Origin: Chitinophagaceae bacterium
GTDB lineage: Bacteria; Bacteroidota; Bacteroidia; Chitinophagales; Chitinophagaceae
Reading direction: 5' to 3'
Assembly: GCA_016720775.1 (NCBI GenBank)
Contig: JADKJX010000004.1
Span: 248,001-312,000 of the forward strand
DNA: 64,000 nt
Shown: positions 33,361-41,993 of the stretch, one piece after another
Position numbering within the stretch: position 1 is the first letter of the stretch
Layout of the letters: each line of letters opens with the position of its first letter
Notes under the pieces: model-generated
What the model was told of the DNA's origin: nothing
The model's database searches: none
The model's input: only the letters and a program-made list of their open reading frames with translations
Program-made: the position numbers and the translations under genes

Positions 33361-34875
33361 ATGTCGCAGATACGAAAGCAAAGTATTGTTTCCTCACTGG
33401 TGGTTTATATCGGCTTTGCTATTGGCTTTTTAAATACCTACCTGTTCACCCGGGAAGGCGGCTTTACCCAGGCCGAATACGGGCTTACAGGCATCTTCAT
33501 GGCCATTGCCAATATCATGTACTCCTTTGCCAACCTGGGCATGGTGGCATACATCTATAAGTTTTATCCGTATTACAACGATAACCTGCCCAAAAAAAAG
33601 AACGATATGCTCAGTTGGGCATTGCTTGTTTCTTTGGTTGGATTTTGCCTGGTGATAATTGCCGGCATTCTTTTTAAAGACCTGGTCATCCGTAAGTACG
33701 GAACCAACTCCCCTGACCTGGTAAAATATTATTACTATGTTTTCCCATTTGGTTTGGGCCTGACCCTTTTCACCATACTGGAAGCCTATGCCTGGCAATT
33801 AAAAAAATCGGTGCTCACTAATTTTTTGCGGGAGATACAGTTCCGGTTGCTTACTACCCTGCTCATCGTTTTAAGTTTCACCGGCATCATAGCCTCCTTT
33901 GATCTGTTCATTAAGATCTATTCGTTCACTTTCCTTGCTGTTGCAATAATCTTATTTGGCTACCTGGTATTTACAAAACATATCTCCCTTAGTTTTTCTG
34001 TAAGCAAGGTTTCAAAAAAATTCTTTAAGAAGATCATTTCGCTTATTTCATTTGTGTACGGGGGAAGCCTGGTATTTACTATTTCCATGGTGATAGATAC
34101 CATTATCATTGCAGCGGTATTGCCCGATGGGTTGGCACTTGCAGGCGTATATACACTGGCGCAAAATATTGCCAGCCTGATCCAGGCTCCGCAGCGTGGT
34201 GTTATTTCTTCTTCCCTGGGAGCTTTATCAAAAGCATGGAAGGATAAGGACATGCCGAAGATCAACCGCATTTACCACAGTTCCTCCATCAACCAGCTGA
34301 TCTTTTCTGTTGCCATGTTTGCATTGATATGGCTCAACTTTGATGATGCCGTACTTAACTTTCATTTACAGCATCGTTACCTGGAAGCAGCCTGGGTATT
34401 CTTTTTTATCGGCATGATGCGTATTGTGGATATGGGTACCGGGGTAAACAGCCAGATCATCGGCACTTCTACACTTTGGCGTTTTGATTTTATCACCGGC
34501 ATCATCCTGCTCTCCCTCACACTACCGCTTAATTATATTTTAACCAAGTATTACTATGGCGTAATTGGGCCCGCCATTGCAAACCTCATTACATTCACCA
34601 TTTACAACAGTATCCGTTACTGGTTTCTTTATAAAAAATTCAACCTGCAGCCTTTTACAATAAAAACAGTTTATACCATACTGCTTGGCATCGCCACTTT
34701 TTATTGTTGCTTCTTTTTATTCCGGAATATGCATGGCTTTGTTGGTATGATAGCAAGAAGTGTTTTGTTCATCATCATTTATGCAGCCGGTACCAAGTTG
34801 CTGGAGCTTTCGCCCGATTTGAAACCTGTCTGGCAGACCTTTCAAAAAAAGCTGGGCATAAAAAAAGGAGATTAA
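33361..34875 (+). CDS. Polysaccharide biosynthesis flippase (Wzx/MVF-like)
   Basis: A 504-residue membrane protein with about 12-14 hydrophobic helices. It is recognisable as an oligosaccharide flippase by QIRKQSIVSSLVVYIGFAIGFLNTYLF at the start and the later VYGGSLVFTISMVIDTIIIA. Such proteins turn lipid-linked sugar units across the inner membrane for LPS or exopolysaccharide assembly. The ATG at 33361 is preferred; an upstream ATG at 33301 lies inside the M1 gene. It follows the peptidase gene by 19 bases, so the two are probably co-transcribed, though no glycosyltransferase is adjacent. Confidence 0.88.
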   Translation: MSQIRKQSIVSSLVVYIGFAIGFLNTYLFTREGGFTQAEYGLTGIFMAIANIMYSFANLGMVAYIYKFYPYYNDNLPKKKNDMLSWALLVSLVGFCLVIIAGILFKDLVIRKYGTNSPDLVKYYYYVFPFGLGLTLFTILEAYAWQLKKSVLTNFLREIQFRLLTTLLIVLSFTGIIASFDLFIKIYSFTFLAVAIILFGYLVFTKHISLSFSVSKVSKKFFKKIISLISFVYGGSLVFTISMVIDTIIIAAVLPDGLALAGVYTLAQNIASLIQAPQRGVISSSLGALSKAWKDKDMPKINRIYHSSSINQLIFSVAMFALIWLNFDDAVLNFHLQHRYLEAAWVFFFIGMMRIVDMGTGVNSQIIGTSTLWRFDFITGIILLSLTLPLNYILTKYYYGVIGPAIANLITFTIYNSIRYWFLYKKFNLQPFTIKTVYTILLGIATFYCCFFLFRNMHGFVGMIARSVLFIIIYAAGTKLLELSPDLKPVWQTFQKKLGIKKGD

Positions 34876-34904
34876 CATCTCCCCTGGTAAAATTTCATTG
34901 ATCA

Positions 34905-35585
34905 TTATTCAGTTGCCCTGGCAGGCACTCTTCCGCCACCAAGATATCGTTTGTTGTAATAATCTTCATTAAGACTGCTGATCATGACGCCGCTGCTGGT
35001 GCTGGCATGTGTAAAGTACCCATTGCCCAAATAAACACCCACATGACTAACTCCCCTTCTTGTTTTAAAAAATACCAGGTCGCCCTGCTGCAGATCTTCT
35101 TTACCGAGTTTAAAGCATTCGTCATACTGCGAACGGGCGGTACGTGACAGGGTTATTCCATAAATATCGTGAATGAGCGTGCCGGAATATGCGCTGCAGT
35201 CGATGCCGTCTTTAGTGGCGCCGCCGTACCGGTAAGGAGTAGCCCACCATTGTTCAATAAACCGGTACAATTCAACATTTGTTACCGCTTCCACTTCAAT
35301 ATTTAAAAGCTGGGCATATTTGAATTGCAGGGAAGTACATTGCTCAATGACCGAACCTTCATTGATGGCCGGAAAATCAGTTTTTATTACCTGCGATCTT
35401 GTAACAACGGGAGATTGTGCGGCAATGGTTGTTTCCGGCCTTATTTCTATCCCTTCAATAAATTTGACTTGCTTATTATCTGCTACAGCATCCTTGGCCC
35501 GGAGGGAGCCAACACGTTTTTGTGCAGAGATGGATGTTCCTGAAAAAAAGCCCAAGGCTACAGAAACAAAAATTAAGTGTTTCAT
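34905..35585 (-). CDS. NlpC/P60 family peptidase (C40), exported
   Basis: A 226-residue cell-wall hydrolase. The signal peptide is MKHLIFVSVALGFFSGTSISAQ. After a linker of about 80 residues the NlpC/P60 domain begins, with the catalytic Cys in YRYGGATKDGIDCSAYSG (about residue 128), the His in RGVSHVGVYLGNGYF, and the third polar residue in the following FTHAS. These enzymes cut D-Glu-diaminopimelate bonds in peptidoglycan stem peptides. Convergent with the flippase gene; the -7 box at 35735-35742 lies about 150 bases upstream. Confidence 0.92.
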   Translation of the reverse strand: MKHLIFVSVALGFFSGTSISAQKRVGSLRAKDAVADNKQVKFIEGIEIRPETTIAAQSPVVTRSQVIKTDFPAINEGSVIEQCTSLQFKYAQLLNIEVEAVTNVELYRFIEQWWATPYRYGGATKDGIDCSAYSGTLIHDIYGITLSRTARSQYDECFKLGKEDLQQGDLVFFKTRRGVSHVGVYLGNGYFTHASTSSGVMISSLNEDYYNKRYLGGGRVPARATE

Positions 35586-35973
35586 ACGATAAAATGAGGG
35601 GTTTTATGCGTAAGTACAACTTAGTCTTCTGTTCTTTACTCGTCTTAAAAATTCCTTGATTGGCCTGTTTAACTGATCCTTCCTGTGATTCCTGTCCTAC
35701 TAAATGGTAATAAATATATTTTTTATATACTTCGCAAAGGTAGCCTTCAAATGCCGGAAATGCAACCCTTTAACGAATTATTAATATTATTGCAGGAATA
35801 GGCTATTGTGGAAAAACGAACCATGCAAGCCGCTTATTGTTAACGATATTTGTGGCTGGATACTAGATACTAGATACTGGATGCTGGATACTTGTAAAGC
35901 AGAAGAGAGCTTACCAGTATCTAGTATCAAGAATCAAGTATGCAATATCTAGTATTAAGTTGCAAACATTACT
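35586..35973. other. Divergent intergenic region upstream of dnaE
   Basis: No gene was found. On the minus strand TACCTTTG at 35735-35742 is a candidate -7 box for the NlpC/P60 gene. The right third (about 35858-35957) is a repeat block, described separately, that runs to within about 15 bases of the dnaE ATG. Confidence 0.6.
35858..35957. repeat. Intergenic inverted repeat, GATACTAGATACTGG family
   Basis: Tandem variants GGATACTAGATACTAGATAC and TGGATGCTGGATACTT are followed, after about 25 bases, by complementary variants CCAGTATCTAGTATCAAG and AATATCTAGTATT. The block can form a long imperfect hairpin directly before dnaE. Confidence 0.8.
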
Positions 35974-38900
35974 ATGAAGTTTTCTCATTTACACGTACAT
36001 ACCCAGTTTTCGCTTTTAGACGGAGCTGCTTCCATCAAAGGTCTTTACAAAAAGGCTATTGCCGATGGGATGCCTGCGCTTGCCATCAGCGATCACGGCA
36101 ATATGTTCGGGGCTTTTGAATTTGTGAAAGAAGCATACAATCATAAGAATGATGACGGTACATTAAAGATAAAGCCCATCGTTGGCTGTGAATTTTATAT
36201 TACGCAGGACAGGCATCGTAAAACATTCAGTAAGGAAGAAAAAGATCCCCGCCATCACCAGATATTGCTGGCAAAGAATGCACAGGGTTATAAGAACCTG
36301 GTTAAACTCACTTCACTGGGTTATATCGAAGGGATGTATTCGAAGTATCCCCGTATCGACAAAGAGCTCATTCATAAATACCACGAGGGACTTATTGCAA
36401 CCACCTGTTGCCTGGGTGCCCTGGTACCGCAAACCATTCTAAAGAAAGGGGAAGAGGAAGGCGAGAATGAATTCAAATGGTGGCTGAATATCTTTCAACA
36501 GGATTATTATGTGGAGTTGCAGCGCCATGGTATTCCGGAACAGGAAAAAGTAAATGCAGTGCTGCTGAAATTTGCAAAAAAATACAACGTAAAAGTAATT
36601 GCCAGCAATGATTCGCATTATGTGGATCAAAAGGATTTCAATGCTCACGACATCCTGCTCTGCATCAACACCGGTGAAAAGCAAAGCACTCCTGCCCTGC
36701 GGGAATTCAGCGACGATGATGTCTTTGCGAAAGGCAAACGCTTTGCATTTCCCAACGACCAGTTCTATTTTAAGAAGACGGAAGAGATGTCCAAAGTTTT
36801 TGAAGACCTGCCGGAGGCCATCGACAACACAAATGAAATTGTTGATAAGGTTGAATTGCTGGATCTGAAACGTGACATCCTGCTCCCACATTTCGTGGTG
36901 CCATCAAATTTTAAAAGCCAGGATGAATACCTCGAAAGCATTACCTGGGCAGGTGCAAAGGAGCGCTACAAGATATTAACTCCCGAAACAGAAGAGCGTA
37001 TAAAATTTGAACTCGGTGTTGTTAAACAGATGGGCTTTGCCGGTTACTTCCTTATAGTAAGTGATTTTATCAGGGCGGGAAGAGACATGGGCGTTTTTGT
37101 TGGTCCCGGCCGTGGTTCCGCTGCCGGCTCGGTGGTGGCTTATTGCATCGGCATCACTAACATTGATCCCATTAAATACAATTTACTGTTCGAAAGGTTC
37201 CTGAACCCCGACCGTAAGAGCATGCCCGATATTGATACGGATTTTGATGACGACGGCAGGCAGAAAGTGATAAACTATGTAGTAGAAAAATATGGCAAGA
37301 ACCAGGTAGCACAGATCATCACCTATGGTACCATGGCTGCCAAAAGCAGTATTGCCGATGTGGCGAGGGTGATGGATCTGCCGTTGGCTGAAAGCAGGGC
37401 CTTGTCCAAACTGGTTCCGGAAAGGCCCGGCATTAACCTGAAAAGATTACTGCATGCTCCGTTCACGGTTAAAGAAGCAAATGCTTCGACAGGCTCAGCA
37501 GGTGAAAAATCCCTGGAAGAAAAAGAAGCATTGGTAGCCGATGACCTGGAGAATGTAAAACGGCTTCGTGAAATTTATAAAGGGACCGATCTGCAAAGCA
37601 TCGTCTTGCATGAAGCAGAAATCCTGGAGGGTTCGGTTCGCAATACGGGCATACATGCCGCAGGTATCATCATTGCACCTAGAGATCTTACAGACCTGAT
37701 CCCGGTTGCCACATCCAAAGAAAGTGATCTGTGGCTTACACAAATTGAAGGTGGTACGATTGAAGAAGCGGGTGTGATCAAGATGGACTTCCTGGGTTTA
37801 AAAACACTCAGCATTTTAAAAACGGCGCTGGCGCTCATCAAACAAAATCACGGAGTGGAAATTGATATCGATACCATTCCATTGGATGATGAAAAAACGT
37901 ACCAATTATACCAACGTGGCGATACAAACGGAACATTCCAGTTTGAAAGTCCGGGTATGCAGAAATATTTACGGGAGCTGAAACCGGACAAGTTTGATGA
38001 CCTCATTGCGATGAACGCCTTGTATCGTCCCGGCCCGATGAGTTACATCCCCGATTATATTGACCGTAAGCATGGGAAAAAACAGGTGCAGTACGATCTG
38101 CCTGATATGGAAGAGCACCTGAAAGAAACTTATGGCATTACCGTTTACCAGGAACAGGTGATGTTGCTGAGTCAGAAGCTGGCAGGCTTTAGCAAAGGCG
38201 ATGCGGATGTATTGCGTAAAGCAATGGGTAAAAAACAGATTGCGGTGCTGAATAAGATGAAGGCACAATTCATCAGTGGTGCCACGGCAAAAAAACATCC
38301 GGCAGATAAATTAGAAAAGATATGGACCGATTGGGAAGCATTTGCCCAATACGCATTCAATAAATCGCACAGTACCTGTTATGCATTTGTAGCTTATCAA
38401 ACGGCTTACCTAAAAGCACATTACCCCAGTGAATTCATGGCTGCTGTGCTTAATCACGCCGGCAGTATCGATAAGATCACTTTCTTCATGGAAGAATGCA
38501 AGCGCATGGGATTAAAAGTGCTTGGCCCGGATATCAATGAATCGCAAAATGGATTTGCCGTGAATAAAAAAGGCGAGATACGTTTTGGCTTCAGTGGCTT
38601 GAAAGGCGTCGGCGAAAATGCCATTCAGAATATCATTGAAGAAAGAAACAAGCATGGGCATTTCGCCAGCATCTTCGATTTTGCAAAACGGGTCAATCAC
38701 CGTTCGGTAAATAAAAAATCAATTGAGAGTCTTGCCTATTCCGGCGCTTTTGATTGTTTCCCGGATCAAACCCGGGCTCAGTATTTCTACCAGCCGCCGG
38801 GTGATGTGCCTGGCCTGGAAAAGATCATGAAGTTTGGAACTGTCTTCCAGGCACAGTCGGCAAATACATCAAACACATTATTTGGCGACCTGCAGATGCC

Positions 38901-39609
38901 GGAGATAGCTCCGCCAAAACTGCTGCCCTGCGAACCCTGGCCGCTGGCTGTGCAACTGGATTATGAAAAGGAAGTGACCGGCATGTACATGAGCGGCCAT
39001 CCGCTGGATAATTACAAATTTGAGATGCGGCATTATAACATCACGCCATTAGCTGATTATAATGAATTCAAAGCAGCGGTAACAACACACGCCAATCCAT
39101 CCATGCAGTTCAGGCTGGCCGGACTTGTGGTGGATGCACAGCATCGGCTTACAAAAGCAGGAAAGAATTTCGGCATTTTGACCATTGAAGATTACAGCGG
39201 CAAAAGTGAATTCATGTTATGGAGTGAAGACTATGTGAAATACCAGAACTACCTGGAAAAAGGAATGATCGTGATGGTGGAAGGTGCATTCAGGCAGCGG
39301 TATAACAGTGATCAGTATGATTTCAAACTGGCAAAACTGCACCTGCTTGAAACCGTAAAATCAAGTCTCACCAAACAGGTAGTGATCGATGTGCAACCGC
39401 AATTCATTAATGAAGAATTGGTGGAGTTTATTGACAGGAACATCAAGGCAAACCCGGGAAAGACCTCTATAAAATTCAATGTCATTGACAGCCGGCACAA
39501 ATTTAAAGTAGGCATGTACAGCCTGGAAAGAAGCCTGACCATGAATGATGAACTGGCTATTTTCTTAAATGAGAATAAAGATATTGAGGTGAGTGTGGTT
39601 ACCGTATGA
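35974..39609 (+). CDS. dnaE: DNA polymerase III subunit alpha
   Basis: The replicative polymerase subunit, 1211 residues. It begins with the PHP domain (FSHLHVHTQFSLLDGAA), has the polymerase core with the catalytic acidic motif SMPDIDTDFDDDGR at about 414-427, the fingers segment NALYRPGPMSYIPDYI, the helix-hairpin-helix region, and an OB-fold near 1035-1110 (FRLAGLVVDAQHRLTKAGKNFGILTIEDYSG). Near residue 503 a linker NASTGSAGE is encoded by a diverged copy of the repeat in pgi and msrA (37483-37500). Length and domain order are normal for DnaE. Confidence 0.97.
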   Translation: MKFSHLHVHTQFSLLDGAASIKGLYKKAIADGMPALAISDHGNMFGAFEFVKEAYNHKNDDGTLKIKPIVGCEFYITQDRHRKTFSKEEKDPRHHQILLAKNAQGYKNLVKLTSLGYIEGMYSKYPRIDKELIHKYHEGLIATTCCLGALVPQTILKKGEEEGENEFKWWLNIFQQDYYVELQRHGIPEQEKVNAVLLKFAKKYNVKVIASNDSHYVDQKDFNAHDILLCINTGEKQSTPALREFSDDDVFAKGKRFAFPNDQFYFKKTEEMSKVFEDLPEAIDNTNEIVDKVELLDLKRDILLPHFVVPSNFKSQDEYLESITWAGAKERYKILTPETEERIKFELGVVKQMGFAGYFLIVSDFIRAGRDMGVFVGPGRGSAAGSVVAYCIGITNIDPIKYNLLFERFLNPDRKSMPDIDTDFDDDGRQKVINYVVEKYGKNQVAQIITYGTMAAKSSIADVARVMDLPLAESRALSKLVPERPGINLKRLLHAPFTVKEANASTGSAGEKSLEEKEALVADDLENVKRLREIYKGTDLQSIVLHEAEILEGSVRNTGIHAAGIIIAPRDLTDLIPVATSKESDLWLTQIEGGTIEEAGVIKMDFLGLKTLSILKTALALIKQNHGVEIDIDTIPLDDEKTYQLYQRGDTNGTFQFESPGMQKYLRELKPDKFDDLIAMNALYRPGPMSYIPDYIDRKHGKKQVQYDLPDMEEHLKETYGITVYQEQVMLLSQKLAGFSKGDADVLRKAMGKKQIAVLNKMKAQFISGATAKKHPADKLEKIWTDWEAFAQYAFNKSHSTCYAFVAYQTAYLKAHYPSEFMAAVLNHAGSIDKITFFMEECKRMGLKVLGPDINESQNGFAVNKKGEIRFGFSGLKGVGENAIQNIIEERNKHGHFASIFDFAKRVNHRSVNKKSIESLAYSGAFDCFPDQTRAQYFYQPPGDVPGLEKIMKFGTVFQAQSANTSNTLFGDLQMPEIAPPKLLPCEPWPLAVQLDYEKEVTGMYMSGHPLDNYKFEMRHYNITPLADYNEFKAAVTTHANPSMQFRLAGLVVDAQHRLTKAGKNFGILTIEDYSGKSEFMLWSEDYVKYQNYLEKGMIVMVEGAFRQRYNSDQYDFKLAKLHLLETVKSSLTKQVVIDVQPQFINEELVEFIDRNIKANPGKTSIKFNVIDSRHKFKVGMYSLERSLTMNDELAIFLNENKDIEVSVVTV
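37483..37500 (+). repeat. Coding repeat (diverged) in dnaE
   Basis: GCTTCGACAGGCTCAGCA shares GCTTCGAC and GCTCAGCA with the 19-mer in pgi and msrA and is read in the same frame (A-S-T-G-S-A). Confidence 0.65.
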
Positions 39610-39688
39610 TCGTTTAAGGGTTTAAAACGTTTAAGTCGTTCAAAGGTTAAAAACTTAACGATTTAAACCCTGCAACCATTAAACGACT
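39608..39688. repeat. Intergenic inverted repeat, GTTTAAAACGTTTAAG family
   Basis: CGTTTAAGGGTTTAAAACG, TTTAAGTCGTTCAAAGG and TTAAAAACTTAACG alternate with complementary units GATTTAAACCCTGCAACC and ATTAAACGACTG. It separates convergent dnaE and the gene at 39693. The same theme opens the block at 1215-1233. Confidence 0.78.
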
Positions 39689-39692
39689 GAAC

Positions 39693-39989
39693 TTACTCGA
39701 TCAAAAATATCTCCCGCTTCCCTCCTTCCACGCAGTCCATATAACCCTTCATGATGTCTTTTAATTCATTGCTCATGGTGGCAGAACGCATGTTGCTAAA
39801 AAATCCGCCGATGTCGTCCGTCTCCGATTCCACCACTACGGTCCAGTAGGTGCTGACGATATCGGTCATCACTTTCATATTCTTTCCCATTCCATCCTTT
39901 TCGAAATGCGGAATTGCCTGTTTGAACATCTTCACCAGGTCTTTTGCCTTGCCGGGTTTGGCTTGAAATACTTCTCTGATCAGATACAT
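39693..39989 (-). CDS. Small protein, probable dimeric alpha/beta-barrel
   Basis: A 98-residue protein with the pattern of the ferredoxin-like dimeric barrel (ABM/NIPSNAP-type): MYLIREVFQAKPGKAKDLVKMFKQA as the first strand and helix, and STYWTVVVESETDDIGGFF as the middle strands. No signal peptide. I do not recognise a specific family and no active-site residues can be named. A size and layout resemblance to the DUF3303 protein at 59737 exists, but the sequences are not closely similar. Confidence 0.75.
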   Translation of the reverse strand: MYLIREVFQAKPGKAKDLVKMFKQAIPHFEKDGMGKNMKVMTDIVSTYWTVVVESETDDIGGFFSNMRSATMSNELKDIMKGYMDCVEGGKREIFLIE

Positions 39990-40143
39990 GGTAAATAATT
40001 TTAGTCTATAAAGATAGTTGCCAGTTTCTTGAAATGCAAGCCTGATCTATCACAGGTTCCGGTCACAATGACTTATTACATGTCAATTCTTTTTCGTCAC
40101 ATACTGTGGATATGTCATTACAGCATCTTAACAGGAATGGGCT

Positions 40144-40151
40144 TAAATTTG
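40144..40151 (+). promoter_or_regulatory. -7 box of the trxA promoter
   Basis: TAAATTTG fits TAnnTTTG; the leader to the ATG at 40182 would be about 25 bases. Confidence 0.4.
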
Positions 40152-40181
40152 CTCCCTTCTTATACAATAAAAAATAAAATT

Positions 40182-40499
40182 ATGGCACTAGAATTCACCG
40201 ATTCGAACTTTAAAACCAATGTTCTGGAATCCGATAAACTATCAGTAATTGACTTTTGGGCAGAATGGTGCGGCCCCTGCCGTGCAATAGGCCCCGTAAT
40301 TGAAGAGCTGTCAAAAGAATATGATGGTAAGGTTAATGTAGGCAAAGTAAATGTTGACAATAATCCGCAGATATCCATGAACTATGGTATCACCAGCATC
40401 CCGGCTATCCTTTTTGTAAAAGGTGGCCAGGTGGTTGATAAATTAGTAGGCGCACAGCCAAAGGCTAATTTTGTAAAGAAAATTGAGCAGCACAAATAA
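40182..40499 (+). CDS. trxA: Thioredoxin
   Basis: A 105-residue thioredoxin with the active site WAEWCGPCR (Cys30 and Cys33) and the cis-proline segment [15 protein letters not shown]. It reduces protein disulfides and is reduced by TrxB (gene at 11347). The ATG at 40182 gives the standard N-terminus [16 protein letters not shown]; an upstream frame to 40029 is just open sequence. A strong terminator follows, so trxA is a single-gene unit. Confidence 0.97.
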   Translation: MALEFTDSNFKTNVLESDKLSVIDFWAEWCGPCRAIGPVIEELSKEYDGKVNVGKVNVDNNPQISMNYGITSIPAILFVKGGQVVDKLVGAQPKANFVKKIEQHK

Positions 40500-40526
40500 T
40501 AACTGATCCTGTTTCGCAGATAAAAG

Positions 40527-40556
40527 AATCCCCTGGTTTGCACCGGGGGATTTTTA
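40527..40556 (+). terminator. Terminator of trxA
   Basis: AATCCCCTGG (40527-40536) pairs with CCGGGGGATT (40543-40552), including one G-U pair, around a six-base loop, followed by T's. Confidence 0.92.
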
Positions 40557-40594
40557 ATACAGCAATAGTTGAGTTGTCCCGATAGTTATCGGGG

Positions 40595-41851
40595 TTAATG
40601 CTGTACGTTCTCTAATGCTTTGGGATCGTGTTTGTGTTTGAATAGTATGGAGAACAATATGGCAACCACCAGGGCGTAAATGGCAAAAGTGATCCAGATG
40701 CCATGCCAATCCTTATCTCCCTGGCCGACCGTGAAATACTTATCGATAATAAAGCCACTTATTTTACTTCCTAAAAATGCCCCCACTCCATTTGTCATCA
40801 TCATGAATAAGCCTTGTGCACTTGAGCGTATTTTCGAATCGGTGGTTGTTTCAACAAATAATGAGCCGGAGATATTAAAGAAATCAAAAGCCATTCCGTA
40901 AACAATGCAGGAAAGAATGATCATCCACAATCCATCTCCCGGATTACCATACCCAAAAAGGCCGAAACGTAACACCCAGGCCAGCATAGAAAACAACATT
41001 ACTTTCTTAATGCCGAATTTTTTAAGGAAGAAAGGAATGGTAAGGATAAATACCGTTTCCGATACCTGTGATATGGACATGACGATAGTAGAATATTTTA
41101 TAACAAGCGAATCGGCATATTCAGGAATTTTACTGAAGTCATTCAAAAAAGAATCGCCGTACATATTGGTAAGCTGCAAAGCTGCGCCCAGGAACATGGA
41201 GAAGAGAAAGAACAGGGCCATTTTATAGTTTGCAAACAGCTTAAAGGCATTCAACCCCAATTGTTCAAGCAGTGATGCATCTTTTGCAATTGATCTTTGC
41301 GGCGGACATTTTGGTAAGGTAAAAGAAAATATACCCAGTGCAATGGCGCCGATGGCTCCAATTATAAATTGGTTTGCATTTGCTTTACTCCCGGTAAGAT
41401 TTGTTGTCCACATGGCTACAATAAAACCAATGGTTCCCCACACACGAATGGGAGGAAACACCTTAACAACATCGTACTTATTATTTTTTAAAATAGTGTA
41501 TGCAATTGAATTGGATAATGAGATGGTAGGCATGTAACAGATCATTGCAGCAAAAATTACATAATAAAGCGTATCCGGATCATTTACTTTTGGAACATAA
41601 AATAATACCAATCCGTACAAAATATGCAATATGCCGTAAAGCCTTTCGGCATTCAGCCATTTATCAGCTATTATTCCCGTAAGGGCAGGCATGAAAAGTG
41701 AAGAAAGTGCCAACGTAGAGAAAATGGCACCAAACTGGGCGCCGGTCCATCCTTTCGCATTAAAACAATAGGTGCCTATTGTTATCAGCCATGCACCCCA
41801 TACAAAGAATTGTAAAAAACTCATCAACGTAAGACGAAACTTGATGTTCAT
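40595..41851 (-). CDS. Nucleoside permease of the NupG/XapB MFS family
   Basis: A 418-residue major facilitator protein with 12 hydrophobic segments. NupG-type features are KFRLTLMSFLQFFVWGAWL at the start, FMPALTGIIADKWLNAERLY after the second helix, and CYMPTISLSNSIAYTIL with VRVWGTIGF-like PPIRVWGTIGFIVAMW further on. NupG imports nucleosides with protons. The ATG at 41851 gives MNIKFRLTLM, the usual family start; an upstream start at 41887 is less likely. Substrate is by family and could be another sugar derivative. Divergent from mqnE. Confidence 0.85.
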   Translation of the reverse strand: MNIKFRLTLMSFLQFFVWGAWLITIGTYCFNAKGWTGAQFGAIFSTLALSSLFMPALTGIIADKWLNAERLYGILHILYGLVLFYVPKVNDPDTLYYVIFAAMICYMPTISLSNSIAYTILKNNKYDVVKVFPPIRVWGTIGFIVAMWTTNLTGSKANANQFIIGAIGAIALGIFSFTLPKCPPQRSIAKDASLLEQLGLNAFKLFANYKMALFFLFSMFLGAALQLTNMYGDSFLNDFSKIPEYADSLVIKYSTIVMSISQVSETVFILTIPFFLKKFGIKKVMLFSMLAWVLRFGLFGYGNPGDGLWMIILSCIVYGMAFDFFNISGSLFVETTTDSKIRSSAQGLFMMMTNGVGAFLGSKISGFIIDKYFTVGQGDKDWHGIWITFAIYALVVAILFSILFKHKHDPKALENVQH

Positions 41852-41971
41852 ACAGCTTATTTTATTTTCAACTTGGAAGATAACCATTTATTCTGCAACC
41901 AATACAACCCCCTGCCTGTTTTTTAAGCCCGATTATTCCCAAAAAAGCAAGGTCAGGAATTGATATCATAG

Positions 41972-41979
41972 TAAATTTG
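41972..41979 (+). promoter_or_regulatory. -7 box of the mqnE promoter
   Basis: TAAATTTG, 14 bases before the ATG at 41994, implies a leader of roughly ten bases. Confidence 0.45.
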
Positions 41980-41993
41980 TAAAAATTTTTACA

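Noticed and set aside
35586..35857. Riboswitch or structured leader upstream of dnaE
   Set aside because: No known aptamer core could be recognised; the only structure is the repeat block and a -7 box for the opposite gene.
35858..35957. Possible CRISPR array in the tandem GATACTAGATACTGG units
   Set aside because: The units are short and degenerate with no spacers of constant length, and the second half is the complement of the first.
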